From contig JASBVG010000111.1 of NCBI GenBank assembly GCA_030147505.1, forward strand, positions 1 to 64,000: a stretch of DNA of 64,000 nucleotides, read 5' to 3'. This document shows positions 36,361 through 47,333 of the stretch, one piece after another. Numbering within the stretch: the first letter of the stretch is position 1; each line of letters opens with the position of its first letter. A program made the translations under genes and the position numbers. The notes under the pieces were generated by a model that made no database searches, had not been told where the DNA came from, and worked only from the letters and a program-made list of their open reading frames with translations. This DNA comes from Tardiphaga sp. (GTDB taxonomy: Bacteria; Pseudomonadota; Alphaproteobacteria; Rhizobiales; Xanthobacteraceae).

Positions 36361-37251
36361 ATGGACTGGGATCTCTGCCGCACTTTCAACGCCGTCGCCG
36401 ACGCCGGCAGCTATCTTGGCGCTGCGCGACGGTTGCGGTCGAGCCATCCCACCGTCAGCCGCGAGATCTCGGCGCTGGAGAAACAACTCGGCACAAAACT
36501 ATTCGTGCGCTCGGATGAGGGCCTCGTGCTGACCGTGCGCGGGCGGCGTTTCCACGAGAGCACGATGCTGATGGCGGAGGCCGCGCTCAAGGCCGAGGCC
36601 GTGGGTGGCGCGTCTGGCGCCGGCGCGCGCGGCGTGGTCAAGGTGTCGATCGGGCCGACGCTGGCGAACTTCTGGCTGATGCCGCATATCGGCAACTTCC
36701 TGCAAGCGCATCCACATGTGGAGATCCAGTTCGTCACCCATCCGTTTCCAGTCAGCGTACGCAAGCGCGAGGCTGATATCGTGTTGCGGCTGCACCAGAC
36801 CGGCGACGAGAACCTGACCGGCCGCAAAATCGCCCGGCTCGGCACCGGCTTCTACGCCTCGCGCGACTATGCGGCCCGCCACGATCTGCCAACCCAGCGC
36901 AGCGCGTGGAAGGATCACACGGTGATCGGTTTTGCCGACAAGTCTTCGAATTCCGAGCTCGGGCGCTGGAGCGATCACGTCACCCGCGACGCGGTCGTGG
37001 CGATGCGCTGCTCGTCGCAGGCCGACATGCTCGCGGCGGTGCGCGCCGGGATCGGAATCTGCGTGTTGTCCTGCATCGTCGGCGACGCCCATGCCGATCT
37101 GGTCCGGGTATCGCCGCAGAAGCTGAGCAGCCTGTCGGACATCTGGCTGCTGGCGCATCCGGACCTGACCGAGCAGCCGCCGGTTCGCGCCGTGCTCACC
37201 TTCCTCGCCGCCCGCGCCAAGGCGGACCGCACTTTGCTGCGTGGCCGTTAG
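36361..37251 (+). CDS. LysR-family transcriptional regulator
   Basis: A 296-residue LTTR. The N-terminal winged helix (about 5-62) reads TFNAVADAGSYLGAARRL, SSHPTVSREISALEKQLGTKLF. The effector-binding domain (about 85-290) contains VKVSIGPTLANFWLMPHI. It is divergent from the nitronate monooxygenase gene with about 108 bases between, the usual layout for an LTTR and its target. I chose the ATG (MDWDLCRTF) over an earlier in-frame start at 36292; the first lines of the family begin here. The effector is unknown. Confidence 0.92.
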   Translation: MDWDLCRTFNAVADAGSYLGAARRLRSSHPTVSREISALEKQLGTKLFVRSDEGLVLTVRGRRFHESTMLMAEAALKAEAVGGASGAGARGVVKVSIGPTLANFWLMPHIGNFLQAHPHVEIQFVTHPFPVSVRKREADIVLRLHQTGDENLTGRKIARLGTGFYASRDYAARHDLPTQRSAWKDHTVIGFADKSSNSELGRWSDHVTRDAVVAMRCSSQADMLAAVRAGIGICVLSCIVGDAHADLVRVSPQKLSSLSDIWLLAHPDLTEQPPVRAVLTFLAARAKADRTLLRGR

Positions 37252-37415
37252 CTCTCGCAGGCGCAATATCCTCGCCGCAGCCGGTTCCGGCTGCGCGCGG
37301 GTCTACCGACTATAGTGTGAGTTCCCCCGGCCCCCGATACCTTGCGTCTGCGGGATATCTCGCCGAACATGGCGGCAAGCGTCGCCAACGGCGCATCAGT
37401 TTCGGGAGGAATACC

Positions 37416-38396
37416 GTGCGGATCAAAGCCGTTTATTTTGCCATGCTTGCCGGTCTCGCAAGCGCGTCAGCCATCACCCAGCAGGCCCATGCCCAGGCCT
37501 GGCCGCAGAAACAGATCACCTTCATCGTGCCGTTCGCGGCCGGCGGCGGCACCGACGCCTTTGCCCGCCCCCTCGCCGCCCAGCTCGATACCCAGCTCGG
37601 CAAGCGCGTCATCATCGAGAACCGCGCCGGCGCCGGCGGCACCGTCGGTGCCTCGGCCGCAGCCAAGGCCGCGCCGGACGGATACACCTTCTTCATGGGC
37701 GCAGCGCATCACGCCATCGCTCCGTCGCTCTATCCCAATCTCGACTACGACATCGAGAAGGACTTCATCCCGGTGGCGTTGATCTCACGGCCGCCGCAGG
37801 TGGTGGTGGTCAATCCAGACAAGGTGCAGGCCAAGACGCTCGGCGAGTTCATCGCTTTTGCCAAGGCCAACCCGGACAAGCTTTCTTATGGCTCCGCCGG
37901 CGCCGGCACCACGCATCATCTCGCCGGTGAATTGTTCAAGATCCTCACACAGTCCAAGATCCAGCATGTGCCCTATCGCGGCGCTGGCCCGGCGATGCAG
38001 GACCTGATCGCGGGTCACGTCCCGGTCGTTTTCGACGGCCTCGGCTCGTCGGCCGCGCCGATCCGCGCCGGCCAGTTGCGCGCCCTCGCCATCGCCGCGC
38101 CCAAGCGCGTGCCAGCCTTTCCCGATGTTCCGACGGCTGCGGAAGCCGGATTGCCGAACTACGAAGTTGCCACCTGGTACGGGCTGTTCGCACCGAAAGG
38201 CACACCGGCGGATGTCATCGAGCGCATGAAGAAGGAGTTGAAGACGGCGTTGCAGACGGCGGCGATCAAGGACGCATGGGAGCGCAACGGCTCTGACGTG
38301 CCGGATGTCGCAGGCCCGGAATTCGGCAAGATGGTCTCGGCTGACGTCGCGCGCTGGCGCAAGGTCGTGACCGAGGCCGGCGTCAAGCTTGACTAG
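37416..38396 (+). CDS. TTT-family (Bug) solute-binding receptor
   Basis: A 326-residue periplasmic receptor of the tripartite tricarboxylate transporter family. A signal peptide runs to about residue 28 (Q-A-H-A-Q-A). Family hallmarks are WPQKQITFIVPFAAGGGTDAF, RAGAGGTVGA and PDGYTFFMG, followed by YRGAGPAMQDLIAGHV. It binds a small carboxylate or related ligand; no TctA/TctB membrane genes accompany it, as for most of the many Bug receptors. The start is GTG with GGGAGGA five bases before it. The frame stays open through the 3' end of the LysR gene but is not coding there. Confidence 0.92.
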   Translation: MRIKAVYFAMLAGLASASAITQQAHAQAWPQKQITFIVPFAAGGGTDAFARPLAAQLDTQLGKRVIIENRAGAGGTVGASAAAKAAPDGYTFFMGAAHHAIAPSLYPNLDYDIEKDFIPVALISRPPQVVVVNPDKVQAKTLGEFIAFAKANPDKLSYGSAGAGTTHHLAGELFKILTQSKIQHVPYRGAGPAMQDLIAGHVPVVFDGLGSSAAPIRAGQLRALAIAAPKRVPAFPDVPTAAEAGLPNYEVATWYGLFAPKGTPADVIERMKKELKTALQTAAIKDAWERNGSDVPDVAGPEFGKMVSADVARWRKVVTEAGVKLD

Positions 38397-38435
38397 GCCG
38401 GCCTCCATTTTCTGACGACTTGAAGCCGTGACCGC

Positions 38436-40085
<1,650 letters not shown>

Positions 40086-40090
40086 CGGGA

Positions 40091-40921
40091 TTATCGCCTG
40101 CGTGAGATGCGCGGGTTCATGACGTCGTTGAGACCTTCACCCACGAGATTGATGGCGAGCACGGTGAGCAGGATGGCGAGCCCGGGAAATACGCTCATCC
40201 ACCATGCCTGACGGATCACGGTGCGCGCGGCACCGATCATGAAGCCCCATGACATCAGATTGGGATCGCCGAGGCCCATGAAGCTGAGCGCGCTCTCGAT
40301 CAGGATCGCGCTGGCGACGGCCAGCGAGCCTGTGACGATGATCGGCGAAATCGCGTTCGGGAGGATACGACGAAGCACCACGGTGATCGCGCGTTGGCCC
40401 TGGCATACGGCGGCCTGCACGAATTCACGACCGCGCAGGCGCATGAATTCCGCACGCGTCAGACGCGCCAGCGGCGGCCAGCTGACGATGCCAATGGCGA
40501 AGATCACGTGCGAGATCTTCGGCCCCAGCGTCGCCACCAGCAGGATCGCGAGCACGAAGCCCGGGATCGTCTGGAAGAGTTCGGTGAGGCGCATCATGAC
40601 TTCATCGACCTTGCCGCCGAAATAGCCGGCGGTGGCGCCGATGGTGACGCCGATGATCAACGAGGTCAGGGTCGAGACCACGCCAATGATGAGCGAGATG
40701 CGCGCGCCATGCGCGATGCCCGCGGCGACATCACGACCAAGCATATCGGAGCCGAGCCACAAGCCTTCGCTGAGCGGTGGCTGGAACGGCGCACCCACCA
40801 TGTCCCAGGGATCGTCCGGAAACAGCCACGGTGCCGAAACTGCGAGGATGATCACGCAGAGCAGAATGAATAGACCAATCATCCCGGTGGGATGGCGAAG
40901 AAATGCCTTGAAAGTCGTCAT
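40091..40921 (-). CDS. Dipeptide/oligopeptide ABC permease, DppC/OppC type
   Basis: A 276-residue inner-membrane permease with about six helices. The OppC N-terminal region LIGLFILLCVIILAVSAPWLF and the periplasmic WLGSDMLGRDV motif are typical. The cytoplasmic EAA-like loop reads REFVQAAVCQGQRAITVVLRRILPNAI; its usual A-A-x-x-x-G core is followed by Q rather than A. I chose the ATG (MTTFKAFLRHP) 13 bases after the upstream permease stop, since an earlier in-frame start would overlap it. Partner permease, ATPase and binding protein are adjacent. Confidence 0.94.
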   Translation of the reverse strand: MTTFKAFLRHPTGMIGLFILLCVIILAVSAPWLFPDDPWDMVGAPFQPPLSEGLWLGSDMLGRDVAAGIAHGARISLIIGVVSTLTSLIIGVTIGATAGYFGGKVDEVMMRLTELFQTIPGFVLAILLVATLGPKISHVIFAIGIVSWPPLARLTRAEFMRLRGREFVQAAVCQGQRAITVVLRRILPNAISPIIVTGSLAVASAILIESALSFMGLGDPNLMSWGFMIGAARTVIRQAWWMSVFPGLAILLTVLAINLVGEGLNDVMNPRISRRR

Positions 40922-40934
40922 CACCAGCTTCCGT

Positions 40935-41954
40935 TCACGATGCCGCACGCACGGAGACACGCGGATCGATCACCCGGTAAATCGCATCGGTCAGGAGATT
41001 GAGCGCGATCACGATCACCGACATCACGAGAAATACGCCGAGCAACACCGGATAGTCACGTTGCAGCAGCGCATCGTAAATGAGGCGGCCGAGACCCGGC
41101 CACGCGAACACGGTCTCGATCACGACGGCACCGCCGACCAGCGCACCAGCCTGCATACCGGCGACGGTAACGATCGGCAGCACGGCGTTGCGTAGCATAT
41201 GGTGGATGATGATCGCGCGTTGCTTCAGCCCCTTGGCCTTGGCGGTCTTGATGAAATCCTGATGGGTCACGTCGAGTACCGACGAGCGCATCAGGCGGGT
41301 GTAGATCGCCAGATATACAGCCGCCAGCGAGATTACCGGCAGGATCATGTGCTTGCCGATGTCGAGCATGCGCTCGAACGCGGTCATCTGCACGCCGATC
41401 GTGACGTAGCCGAAGGCCGGCAGCCAATCGAGCTCGACCGCGAACAGCAGCACCAGCATCAGGCCGAGCCAAAACACCGGCGTCGCATAGAGCAACAGAG
41501 AAACGATGGTGAGCAGCGTATCCGACCACTTGCCGGCGCGAACGCCAGCGAGCGTACCGAGAAAGATGCCGGAGATCAGCGCCAGAATGAATGCCGTCGC
41601 CGTGAGCAGCAGCGTGGCCGGCAGGCGCTCCAGGATCAGCGACGAGACAGTGCGTTGCTGGCGGTAGGAATAGCCGAGATCCAGCGTCAGCACGCGTCCG
41701 AGATAATTGGCGAGCTGCACCGGATAAGGCTTGTCGAGACCATATTCGGCCCGGAGCTGTTCCAGCAGTTTTTCATCGGAGGCACCGCTCTGGCCGGCGA
41801 TCACCTGAGCGGGATCGCCGGGGGCGGCATGGACGAGAATGAAGTTGAAGGTCGCGATGACGAGCACCACCGCGACGAATTTCACAACCCACCCCGCAAG
41901 GGCAAGAGCGATCGCGCCAGCGCGACCGCTCTTGTTGATCGCGGTCGAGGTCAT
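40935..41954 (-). CDS. Dipeptide/oligopeptide ABC permease, DppB/OppB type
   Basis: A 339-residue permease. It has one N-terminal helix, the periplasmic PGDPAQVIAGQSGAS motif of DppB/OppB proteins and five more helices. The EAA loop is D-F-I-K-T-A-K-A-K-G-L-K-Q-R-A-I. Its start overlaps the stop of the binding-protein gene (ATGA), so expression is coupled. It pairs with the DppC-type permease to form the channel. Confidence 0.95.
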   Translation of the reverse strand: MTSTAINKSGRAGAIALALAGWVVKFVAVVLVIATFNFILVHAAPGDPAQVIAGQSGASDEKLLEQLRAEYGLDKPYPVQLANYLGRVLTLDLGYSYRQQRTVSSLILERLPATLLLTATAFILALISGIFLGTLAGVRAGKWSDTLLTIVSLLLYATPVFWLGLMLVLLFAVELDWLPAFGYVTIGVQMTAFERMLDIGKHMILPVISLAAVYLAIYTRLMRSSVLDVTHQDFIKTAKAKGLKQRAIIIHHMLRNAVLPIVTVAGMQAGALVGGAVVIETVFAWPGLGRLIYDALLQRDYPVLLGVFLVMSVIVIALNLLTDAIYRVIDPRVSVRAAS

Positions 41955-43537
41955 CCGAAATACACCGAGCTGAACGACTCATGCACGCCAACGCCGGTCG
42001 AGGTGACGTTCTTCAGGCGCTTGTCGATGAAGGTCGGGTAAGCGGCCTCGAACATCCAGACCACCGGAACGTCCTCGACCAGGATCTTCTGCACTTTGCT
42101 GTAGAGCTCCTGACGCTTGGCTTCGTCGATGGTGGAGGCTGCCTCATCGAACAGCCTGTCCACTTCCGGATTGGAATAGCCGGCGGTGTTCGAGAACAGG
42201 ATGCCCTTCTTGATGTTCGACGAGATGTAGGTCCGCGACACGCCGAGCGCCGGATCGCCATACTGATAGACGAGATTGCCGGTGATTTCGTAGTCCCAGT
42301 TCGAGAATTTCTCGGCCCAGCCGCCGACGTCGGTGTTCTCGAGCTGGATGTCGATGCCGGCACGGCCGAGCGACTGTCGGATGAATTCACCGGCACGCTG
42401 ATAGACCTCGCCATAAGGCGGAATCAGATATTTCAGCGTGACGCGTTTGCCGTCCGGTCCCGGCTTCAGGCCCATCTCGTCGAGCAGCGCCTTGGCCTTC
42501 TCGATGGAGTAGTCGTAGCGCTTGACGTCCTTCTCGTAGAATTTGGTCTTCGACGACACCGGGCCGGTTGCCTGCTTCGGCAGGCCGAAATAGACGCGCG
42601 CCGCCATCGATTTCAGGTCGAGCGCATGGGCGATGGCCTGACGGAAGCGCTTGTCGTCCATCGGCTTGACGCGATTGTTGAGTTCGAGCCACTGATGCGG
42701 GGCGAAATACTCGTAGCCCTTGGTGGTCATCTCGTAATTCGGCAGCTTCGACAGGCGTGCGATGTCGTAGAATTCGATGTCGTTCCACTGCGTGAGCTGG
42801 ATCTTGCCCTGCTCCAGCGCCACCGAGCGCGACGCCGCGTCCGGGATGATGCGATAGATGACTTCATCCAGATACGGCTCATCCTTACGGTAGTAACCTT
42901 CGTGGCGCACGAGATGAACGTGCGAGCCCTTGACCCATTCCTTCAGCTTGAACGGGCCCGAACCGATGGCCTGGGCGTTGGCCGGATTCTTGCGATAGTC
43001 CGAACCATCATAGATATGCTTCGGTACGATCGGGCCGGTGGTGCAGTCGAGCGCGGTGAGGAACGGCGCGAACGGCGCCTTCAGCTTGAAGATGACGGTG
43101 AGCGGATCCGGCGTCTCGGCCTTTTCGATGCGCGAATAAATCGCACGTGCACGCGCGTGCGTTTCAGGCAGCATCTTGGTCATGGAGAACGCCACGTCTT
43201 CCGAGGTCAGCGGCTTGCCGTCATGGAAGGTGATATTCGGGAAAAGCTTGAACGTATAGGTGAGGCCGTCCGGCGAGACTTCCCAGGACTGCGCGAGGCC
43301 GGGCATCGGCTTCAGGTCGGGGCTGTAACGCAGCAGGCTCTCATAGAGCTTGCCACCCAGCGTCAGCGTCGGCTGCTGCTGATTCAGGGCGGTGACGAGA
43401 ATCGGCGGCTCCGGCTGGATGATGGTGTTGAGCGTGCCGCCCTTGGTCTGCCCGACCGCACGCGTTACGCCCAGCGGAATGCCGGACAGCGCAACAGCGC
43501 TCACGCCCATCAGCTTCGCGAATTCACGCCTGTTCAT
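41951..43537 (-). CDS. Peptide/nickel-type ABC substrate-binding protein
   Basis: A 528-residue family-5 solute-binding protein. The N-terminus MNRREFAKLMGVSAVALSG has the twin-arginine look of a Tat signal, cleaved near A-V-G-Q. The fold is marked by YESLLRYSPDLKPMPGLAQSWEVS and the signature FHDGKPLTSEDVAFS. Ligands of this family include peptides, opines, nickel complexes and glycosides; none can be chosen here. GGGGAAAAGG lies before the ATG; an earlier start in frame is less likely. It is first in the operon SBP-DppB-DppC-ATPase. Confidence 0.94.
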   Translation of the reverse strand: MNRREFAKLMGVSAVALSGIPLGVTRAVGQTKGGTLNTIIQPEPPILVTALNQQQPTLTLGGKLYESLLRYSPDLKPMPGLAQSWEVSPDGLTYTFKLFPNITFHDGKPLTSEDVAFSMTKMLPETHARARAIYSRIEKAETPDPLTVIFKLKAPFAPFLTALDCTTGPIVPKHIYDGSDYRKNPANAQAIGSGPFKLKEWVKGSHVHLVRHEGYYRKDEPYLDEVIYRIIPDAASRSVALEQGKIQLTQWNDIEFYDIARLSKLPNYEMTTKGYEYFAPHQWLELNNRVKPMDDKRFRQAIAHALDLKSMAARVYFGLPKQATGPVSSKTKFYEKDVKRYDYSIEKAKALLDEMGLKPGPDGKRVTLKYLIPPYGEVYQRAGEFIRQSLGRAGIDIQLENTDVGGWAEKFSNWDYEITGNLVYQYGDPALGVSRTYISSNIKKGILFSNTAGYSNPEVDRLFDEAASTIDEAKRQELYSKVQKILVEDVPVVWMFEAAYPTFIDKRLKNVTSTGVGVHESFSSVYFG

Positions 43538-43921
43538 AGCCTTTTCCCCGTTTATGGCGACGATGACGGACAATCGCATGCCCGGCCGGTCATCGCATCA
43601 TTAAATGATGTTCACCTTGTCGACCGCTGCGCTTCAGCATGGCAAGGCGCCTGCCGATAACATCGGCCGATCGGTCTTCGATGATGTTGGAAGTCTCAAT
43701 CGGATGACTGGACTTCTTCTAAGATGATTCAGTCCCGCCCTATCGCACTCGGCATTCCGGAAGTGTGCGACTGACATGACCGCATCTCGCATAGCCCGTC
43801 TATTCTGCGATTGGAATAGGCAGACGCCGTGAAGCACCATATAGCTTGCATAAATAGTTATCTTTTAGAGGAAATTTTCAAAGCATCCGGCTGACGGATG
43901 GAGCATCGCAGTCGCTTGTTA
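43538..43921. other. Spacer upstream of the ABC operon
   Basis: No gene was recognised. It includes the promoter region of the ABC importer on the minus strand and an A/T-richer patch around 43845-43880. The short palindrome ATTAAATGAT... at about 43600 was seen but not assigned. Confidence 0.4.
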
Positions 43922-44152
43922 TCAGCGATCGATATTTACCCGCGGCTCCATGGCGGCGCGCAATCGCCGGATGCCTGCTTCAATGATCCCAATATCATCA
44001 TCGAGCTGTCCCAGCAAAACACCGAAGTCGAAGTCTGCGCGGTCGCGGACCGACGCCGCCAATCGTTCGCGATGAGCCTTGAGATCGAGCAGAGCGTCGA
44101 GCTGTCCGGTCTGAACATAGGCGGAGACAACCGATTCGATAGCGCTACTCAC
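43922..44152 (-). CDS. Small helical hypothetical protein
   Basis: A 76-residue protein, mostly helical. SSAIESVVSAYVQTGQLDAL, then LKAHRERLAASVRDR and LGQLDDDIGIIEAGIRRL, show a regular amphipathic pattern that is unlikely by chance. The start would be GTG with a close GGAAGAG. Function is unknown; small proteins of this kind occur in Bradyrhizobium relatives. Confidence 0.5.
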   Translation of the reverse strand: MSSAIESVVSAYVQTGQLDALLDLKAHRERLAASVRDRADFDFGVLLGQLDDDIGIIEAGIRRLRAAMEPRVNIDR

Positions 44153-44420
44153 CTCTTCCGGGTTCCTCTGGCGATGTGATCACTCCGGCGTTCTCTGCGC
44201 CGGACGACATTGCGAAAGCCTGTTGGCTTATCGGCTTGCGGTGAACGCTGCAACGATTGCGTACGTATCTTATGCATGGCTGCAATGCACGTTTCGGGCG
44301 GATATGGAACCTGCTTGAGATGCGCAGACCTTATCTCCACCCGACATCGAGAAACTTCGGAACCTGTCAGGATTCGTCACGTTGCGCGTGCAGGCCAACA
44401 CAGCAGCAGAGGAGAGATAC

Positions 44421-44756
44421 ATGAAGAAGACGATCATCGCGACGACCGCAGCGCTCCTGATAGCGGCGCCTGCTTTCGCTCAGAGCGGCGCAAACCCGAA
44501 CGCGCCGCAGATGAACTCCACCGGTACCGGCGTGACGCAGCCCGGTACCAACAGTCGCGGTACTGCCGTCGACGTTCCAGAACGTAGCGGCAGCAAGATG
44601 GCACCGCAGGCGACGGGTTCGCAGGCCGGCAACAACTCGAACTCGATGGGCGGATCAAACTCGGCCGCAGGCACAACCGGCATGGGAAGCCGCAACACCG
44701 ATCAGGGCCGCACTTCCGGCGGTGGTGCTGGCGGCGGTGCGGGCGGCGGCAACTAA
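44421..44756 (+). CDS. Small secreted Gly/Asn/Ser-rich protein
   Basis: A 111-residue exported protein. The signal peptide (about 1-20, KKTIIATTAALLIAAPAFA) is clear. The mature part is disordered, made of Gly, Asn, Ser, Thr and Gln with a repeated G-T-x-V/T pattern, and ends in GGGAGGGAGGGN. Ribosome site GGAGAG precedes the ATG, and a strong terminator follows. Such low-complexity exported proteins are common in rhizobia and lack known function. Confidence 0.8.
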   Translation: MKKTIIATTAALLIAAPAFAQSGANPNAPQMNSTGTGVTQPGTNSRGTAVDVPERSGSKMAPQATGSQAGNNSNSMGGSNSAAGTTGMGSRNTDQGRTSGGGAGGGAGGGN

Positions 44757-44781
44757 CGGCACGACCGCTTTTATTGACGTA

Positions 44782-44816
44782 AAAAGGCCCCGGATCGCTC
44801 CGGGGCCTTTTCTTTG
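44782..44816 (+). terminator. Rho-independent terminator
   Basis: A 13-bp stem AAAAGGCCCCGGA / TCCGGGGCCTTTT around TCGC is followed by CTTTG. It lies between the small secreted-protein gene and the convergent ThDP enzyme gene, and could serve both. Confidence 0.9.
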
Positions 44817-44836
44817 TTTGTCGCGTGTCGCGCTTC

Positions 44837-46381
44837 TCACATCACGACTTCGATCAGCTTCGGCCCGTGCGATGCATTGGCGTTTTCCAGCGCCTTGTTG
44901 AACTCTTCGGCGGTCGTCACCGCCACGCCGGGAACGCCCATGCCCTTGGCGAGCGACACCCAATCCAGATTCGGACGGTCGAGCGTCAGCATGTCGAGTG
45001 CGCGGCTTCCCATCGCGCCGGCACCGACATTGTCGAACTCACCCTTCAGTATCTGATAGTTGCGGTTGGCGAACACGACCGTGGTGACATCGAGATTCTC
45101 GCGCGCCTGGGTCCACAGCGACTGCGGCGTGTACATGGCCGAGCCGTCGCCGACCATGCAGATCACCTTGCGGTCGGGACATGCCACGGCGGCGCCAGTG
45201 GCAACCGGAGTCGAGAAGCCGATCGAACCGCCCATGTTCTGCAGCCAGTCATGCGGCTTGGCAGCGGCGGTCGGGGCGAAGAAGCCACGGCCAGTGGTGA
45301 TCGACTCGTCGATGACGATGGCGTTGTCCGGAATGCCCCATGCAATCGCGGCGGCCACCGAAGCGTGGTTCAGCGCACCGGTCGGCTTGACCAGCTCGGG
45401 ATGCTTCTGCGGCTTGACGTCCGACGATTTAGCGCCGACGGCGCTGGCCAGCGCCTCGAGCGCAGCCACCGAGTTCTCGCCATTCGCCGTCAAGCGATGT
45501 ACATTGCAGCCTTCCGGCCTCAGCACGCTTGGCTTGTTAGGATAGGCGAAGAATGCCACGGGATCGTTGGCTTCGATCAGCACGATGTTCTTGAAGTTCT
45601 TTAGCACCGGCAGCGCCGAGTCGACCACGTAAGGCACACGCTCGACGAAGAAGCGTCCCTGGCCACGGGCCATGCGCGGATTGTAGGTCTGGCTGATCAC
45701 CTTGCAGCCGGTTTTGCCGGCGATCTGCTCGGCGAGTGCGAGGCCCTGCTCGGTCAGCGCCGAACCGGTCAGCAGCAGCAGCGTGGTTTCGCCCTCCTTG
45801 GCGAGCTTGGCGGCAACATCCACCGCCGGGGCGTGGAAATTGGCGCGCTGTTCGGGAGCCGGCACCTTGGCGATACCGTCGGCCTCGTTCCAGGCCGTGT
45901 CGGCCGGCAGGATCAGGGTGGCGATCTGCGCCTGTGCACCGCTGGCAGCGGCGATCGCGGCAGCGCCGTCGGCGGCCACGGTCTTCGCGCTCGGCGAGGT
46001 GCGCACCCACTGCGACATCGGGCGGGCGAGGCCCTCGATGTCCGAGGTCAGCGGCGCATTGTGTTCAATGTGATAGACCGCGTGCTGGCCGACGATGTTG
46101 ACGATGCCCGAATTTGCCTTCTTGGCATTGTGGAGGTTGGCGAGACCATTGGCGAGACCAGGGCCGAGATGCAGCAGCGTCGAGGCCGGGGTGCCTTTCA
46201 TGCGGTAGTAACCATCCGCCGCACCAGTCACGATGCCTTCGAACAGGCCGAGCACGCAGCGCATGCCTTCGACACGGTCGAGCGCCGCGACGAAATGCAT
46301 TTCCGACGTTCCCGGATTGGCAAAACAGACGTCCACGCCGCCTGCCACCAATGTCCGTACAAGGCTCTCCGCACCGTTCAT
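44837..46381 (-). CDS. Thiamine-diphosphate enzyme, acetolactate synthase / benzoylformate decarboxylase-like
   Basis: A 514-residue ThDP-dependent enzyme. Domain order is N-terminal pyrimidine-binding (V-C-F-A-N-P-G-T-S-E, with the catalytic Glu at about 48 in GLFEGIVTGAADG), a central domain, and a C-terminal PP-binding domain. The latter carries the cofactor motif V-G-D-G-S-A-M near 423 and the following ANRNYQILKGE. It belongs to the COG0028 group without a regulatory partner, so it is probably not the main IlvB. It may decarboxylate or carboligate a 2-oxo acid. The ATG giving MNGAESLVRTL was preferred over one fourteen codons upstream. Confidence 0.9.
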   Translation of the reverse strand: MNGAESLVRTLVAGGVDVCFANPGTSEMHFVAALDRVEGMRCVLGLFEGIVTGAADGYYRMKGTPASTLLHLGPGLANGLANLHNAKKANSGIVNIVGQHAVYHIEHNAPLTSDIEGLARPMSQWVRTSPSAKTVAADGAAAIAAASGAQAQIATLILPADTAWNEADGIAKVPAPEQRANFHAPAVDVAAKLAKEGETTLLLLTGSALTEQGLALAEQIAGKTGCKVISQTYNPRMARGQGRFFVERVPYVVDSALPVLKNFKNIVLIEANDPVAFFAYPNKPSVLRPEGCNVHRLTANGENSVAALEALASAVGAKSSDVKPQKHPELVKPTGALNHASVAAAIAWGIPDNAIVIDESITTGRGFFAPTAAAKPHDWLQNMGGSIGFSTPVATGAAVACPDRKVICMVGDGSAMYTPQSLWTQARENLDVTTVVFANRNYQILKGEFDNVGAGAMGSRALDMLTLDRPNLDWVSLAKGMGVPGVAVTTAEEFNKALENANASHGPKLIEVVM

Positions 46382-46618
46382 TATCCAGCTCCAGTTTTCC
46401 TGCGAAATCGCGGAGTTGATCAACCATTGTTCGGGAGGCTCGTCAAAGGGGGCTCGCGCAACGCTTCGTCGAAAGACATGCGTGGCAAGCGGTCAACGCC
46501 GCCGCTCCATTGCACGAGTGCGCCCTATTCGCTTCGAGCGGTTCTCACCACGCAGTGGGTTGCACAGCGGGATGAATTATGGCCACTCTGCGGCTCTATT
46601 CCATCTGGCGAGGAGACT

Positions 46619-47227
46619 ATGAAGCGCATTCTAGCTGCCCTGTCCGTCGTAACCGCAATTGCTGCGGTTGCGCTGCCGGCGGAAGCCCGCACCCGCAATC
46701 AACAGGCCGCCCCCGACTTTATGGTCGACGACGGCCCGTCGCTCTCCAACTTCTTCTCCAATTTCGGAAACGGCAATAGTTCGGGCCCGATTCAGCGCCA
46801 GACGGTTGGTTTCCAGAGCAATTACGCGCCCGGCACCATCATCGTGAACACCGCCGAGCGCCGGCTGTATCTTGTGCAGCCGGGCGGCAGCGCACTGCGT
46901 TACGGGATCGGCGTCGGCCGCGATGGTTTCCGCTGGGGCGGCGTGCACAAGGTCACCGCCAAGAAGGAATGGCCAAGCTGGACCCCGCCGGCGCAGATGC
47001 TGCGCCGCCGCCCCGATCTGCCGCGCTTCATGGAAGGCGGTCCGGAGAATCCGCTCGGCGCCCGCGCCATCTATCTCGGTTCGACGCTGTATCGCATCCA
47101 TGGCTCGAATGAGCCGGAGACGATCGGCCAGGCCGTATCCTCCGGCTGCTTCCGCATGACCAACGAAGACGTCACAGACCTCTACAACCGCGTTCAGGTC
47201 GGCGCGACGGTGATCGTCAAGAACTGA
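46619..47227 (+). CDS. L,D-transpeptidase (YkuD family)
   Basis: A 202-residue exported enzyme that forms 3-3 crosslinks in peptidoglycan or attaches proteins to it. A signal peptide spans 1-23 (LAALSVVTAIAAVALPAEA). The YkuD domain (about 72-202) has the catalytic pair H161 and C177 in YRIHGSNEPETIGQ and S-S-G-C-F-R-M. The ATG has AGGAGA directly upstream; the same frame stays open far upstream but that part is antisense to the ThDP-enzyme gene. Several such paralogues are usual in rhizobia. Confidence 0.94.
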   Translation: MKRILAALSVVTAIAAVALPAEARTRNQQAAPDFMVDDGPSLSNFFSNFGNGNSSGPIQRQTVGFQSNYAPGTIIVNTAERRLYLVQPGGSALRYGIGVGRDGFRWGGVHKVTAKKEWPSWTPPAQMLRRRPDLPRFMEGGPENPLGARAIYLGSTLYRIHGSNEPETIGQAVSSGCFRMTNEDVTDLYNRVQVGATVIVKN

Positions 47228-47239
47228 CCGAACGGCCCC

Positions 47240-47268
47240 GAAGGTCTCGCCATCGAGGCGAGACCTTC
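47240..47268 (+). terminator. Hairpin after the L,D-transpeptidase gene
   Basis: GAAGGTCTCGCC pairs perfectly with GGCGAGACCTTC around five bases. The following sequence is AATTATG, so the T-run is poor; a terminator or an mRNA 3'-end stabiliser. Confidence 0.6.
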
Positions 47269-47333
47269 AATTATGCGTGGGTGCGGCCATTGAGCGCTTG
47301 CGCCCCTGCGCCTTATGCGCGAATCTCGGTGCA

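Noticed and set aside
36906-37415. Upstream extension of the TTT receptor frame
   Set aside because: It overlaps the LysR gene in another frame; the signal peptide and GGGAGGA site mark GTG 37416 as the start.
45833-46618. Upstream extension of the L,D-transpeptidase frame
   Set aside because: This part is antisense to the ThDP enzyme gene. The signal peptide and AGGAGA site at 46619 mark the true start.
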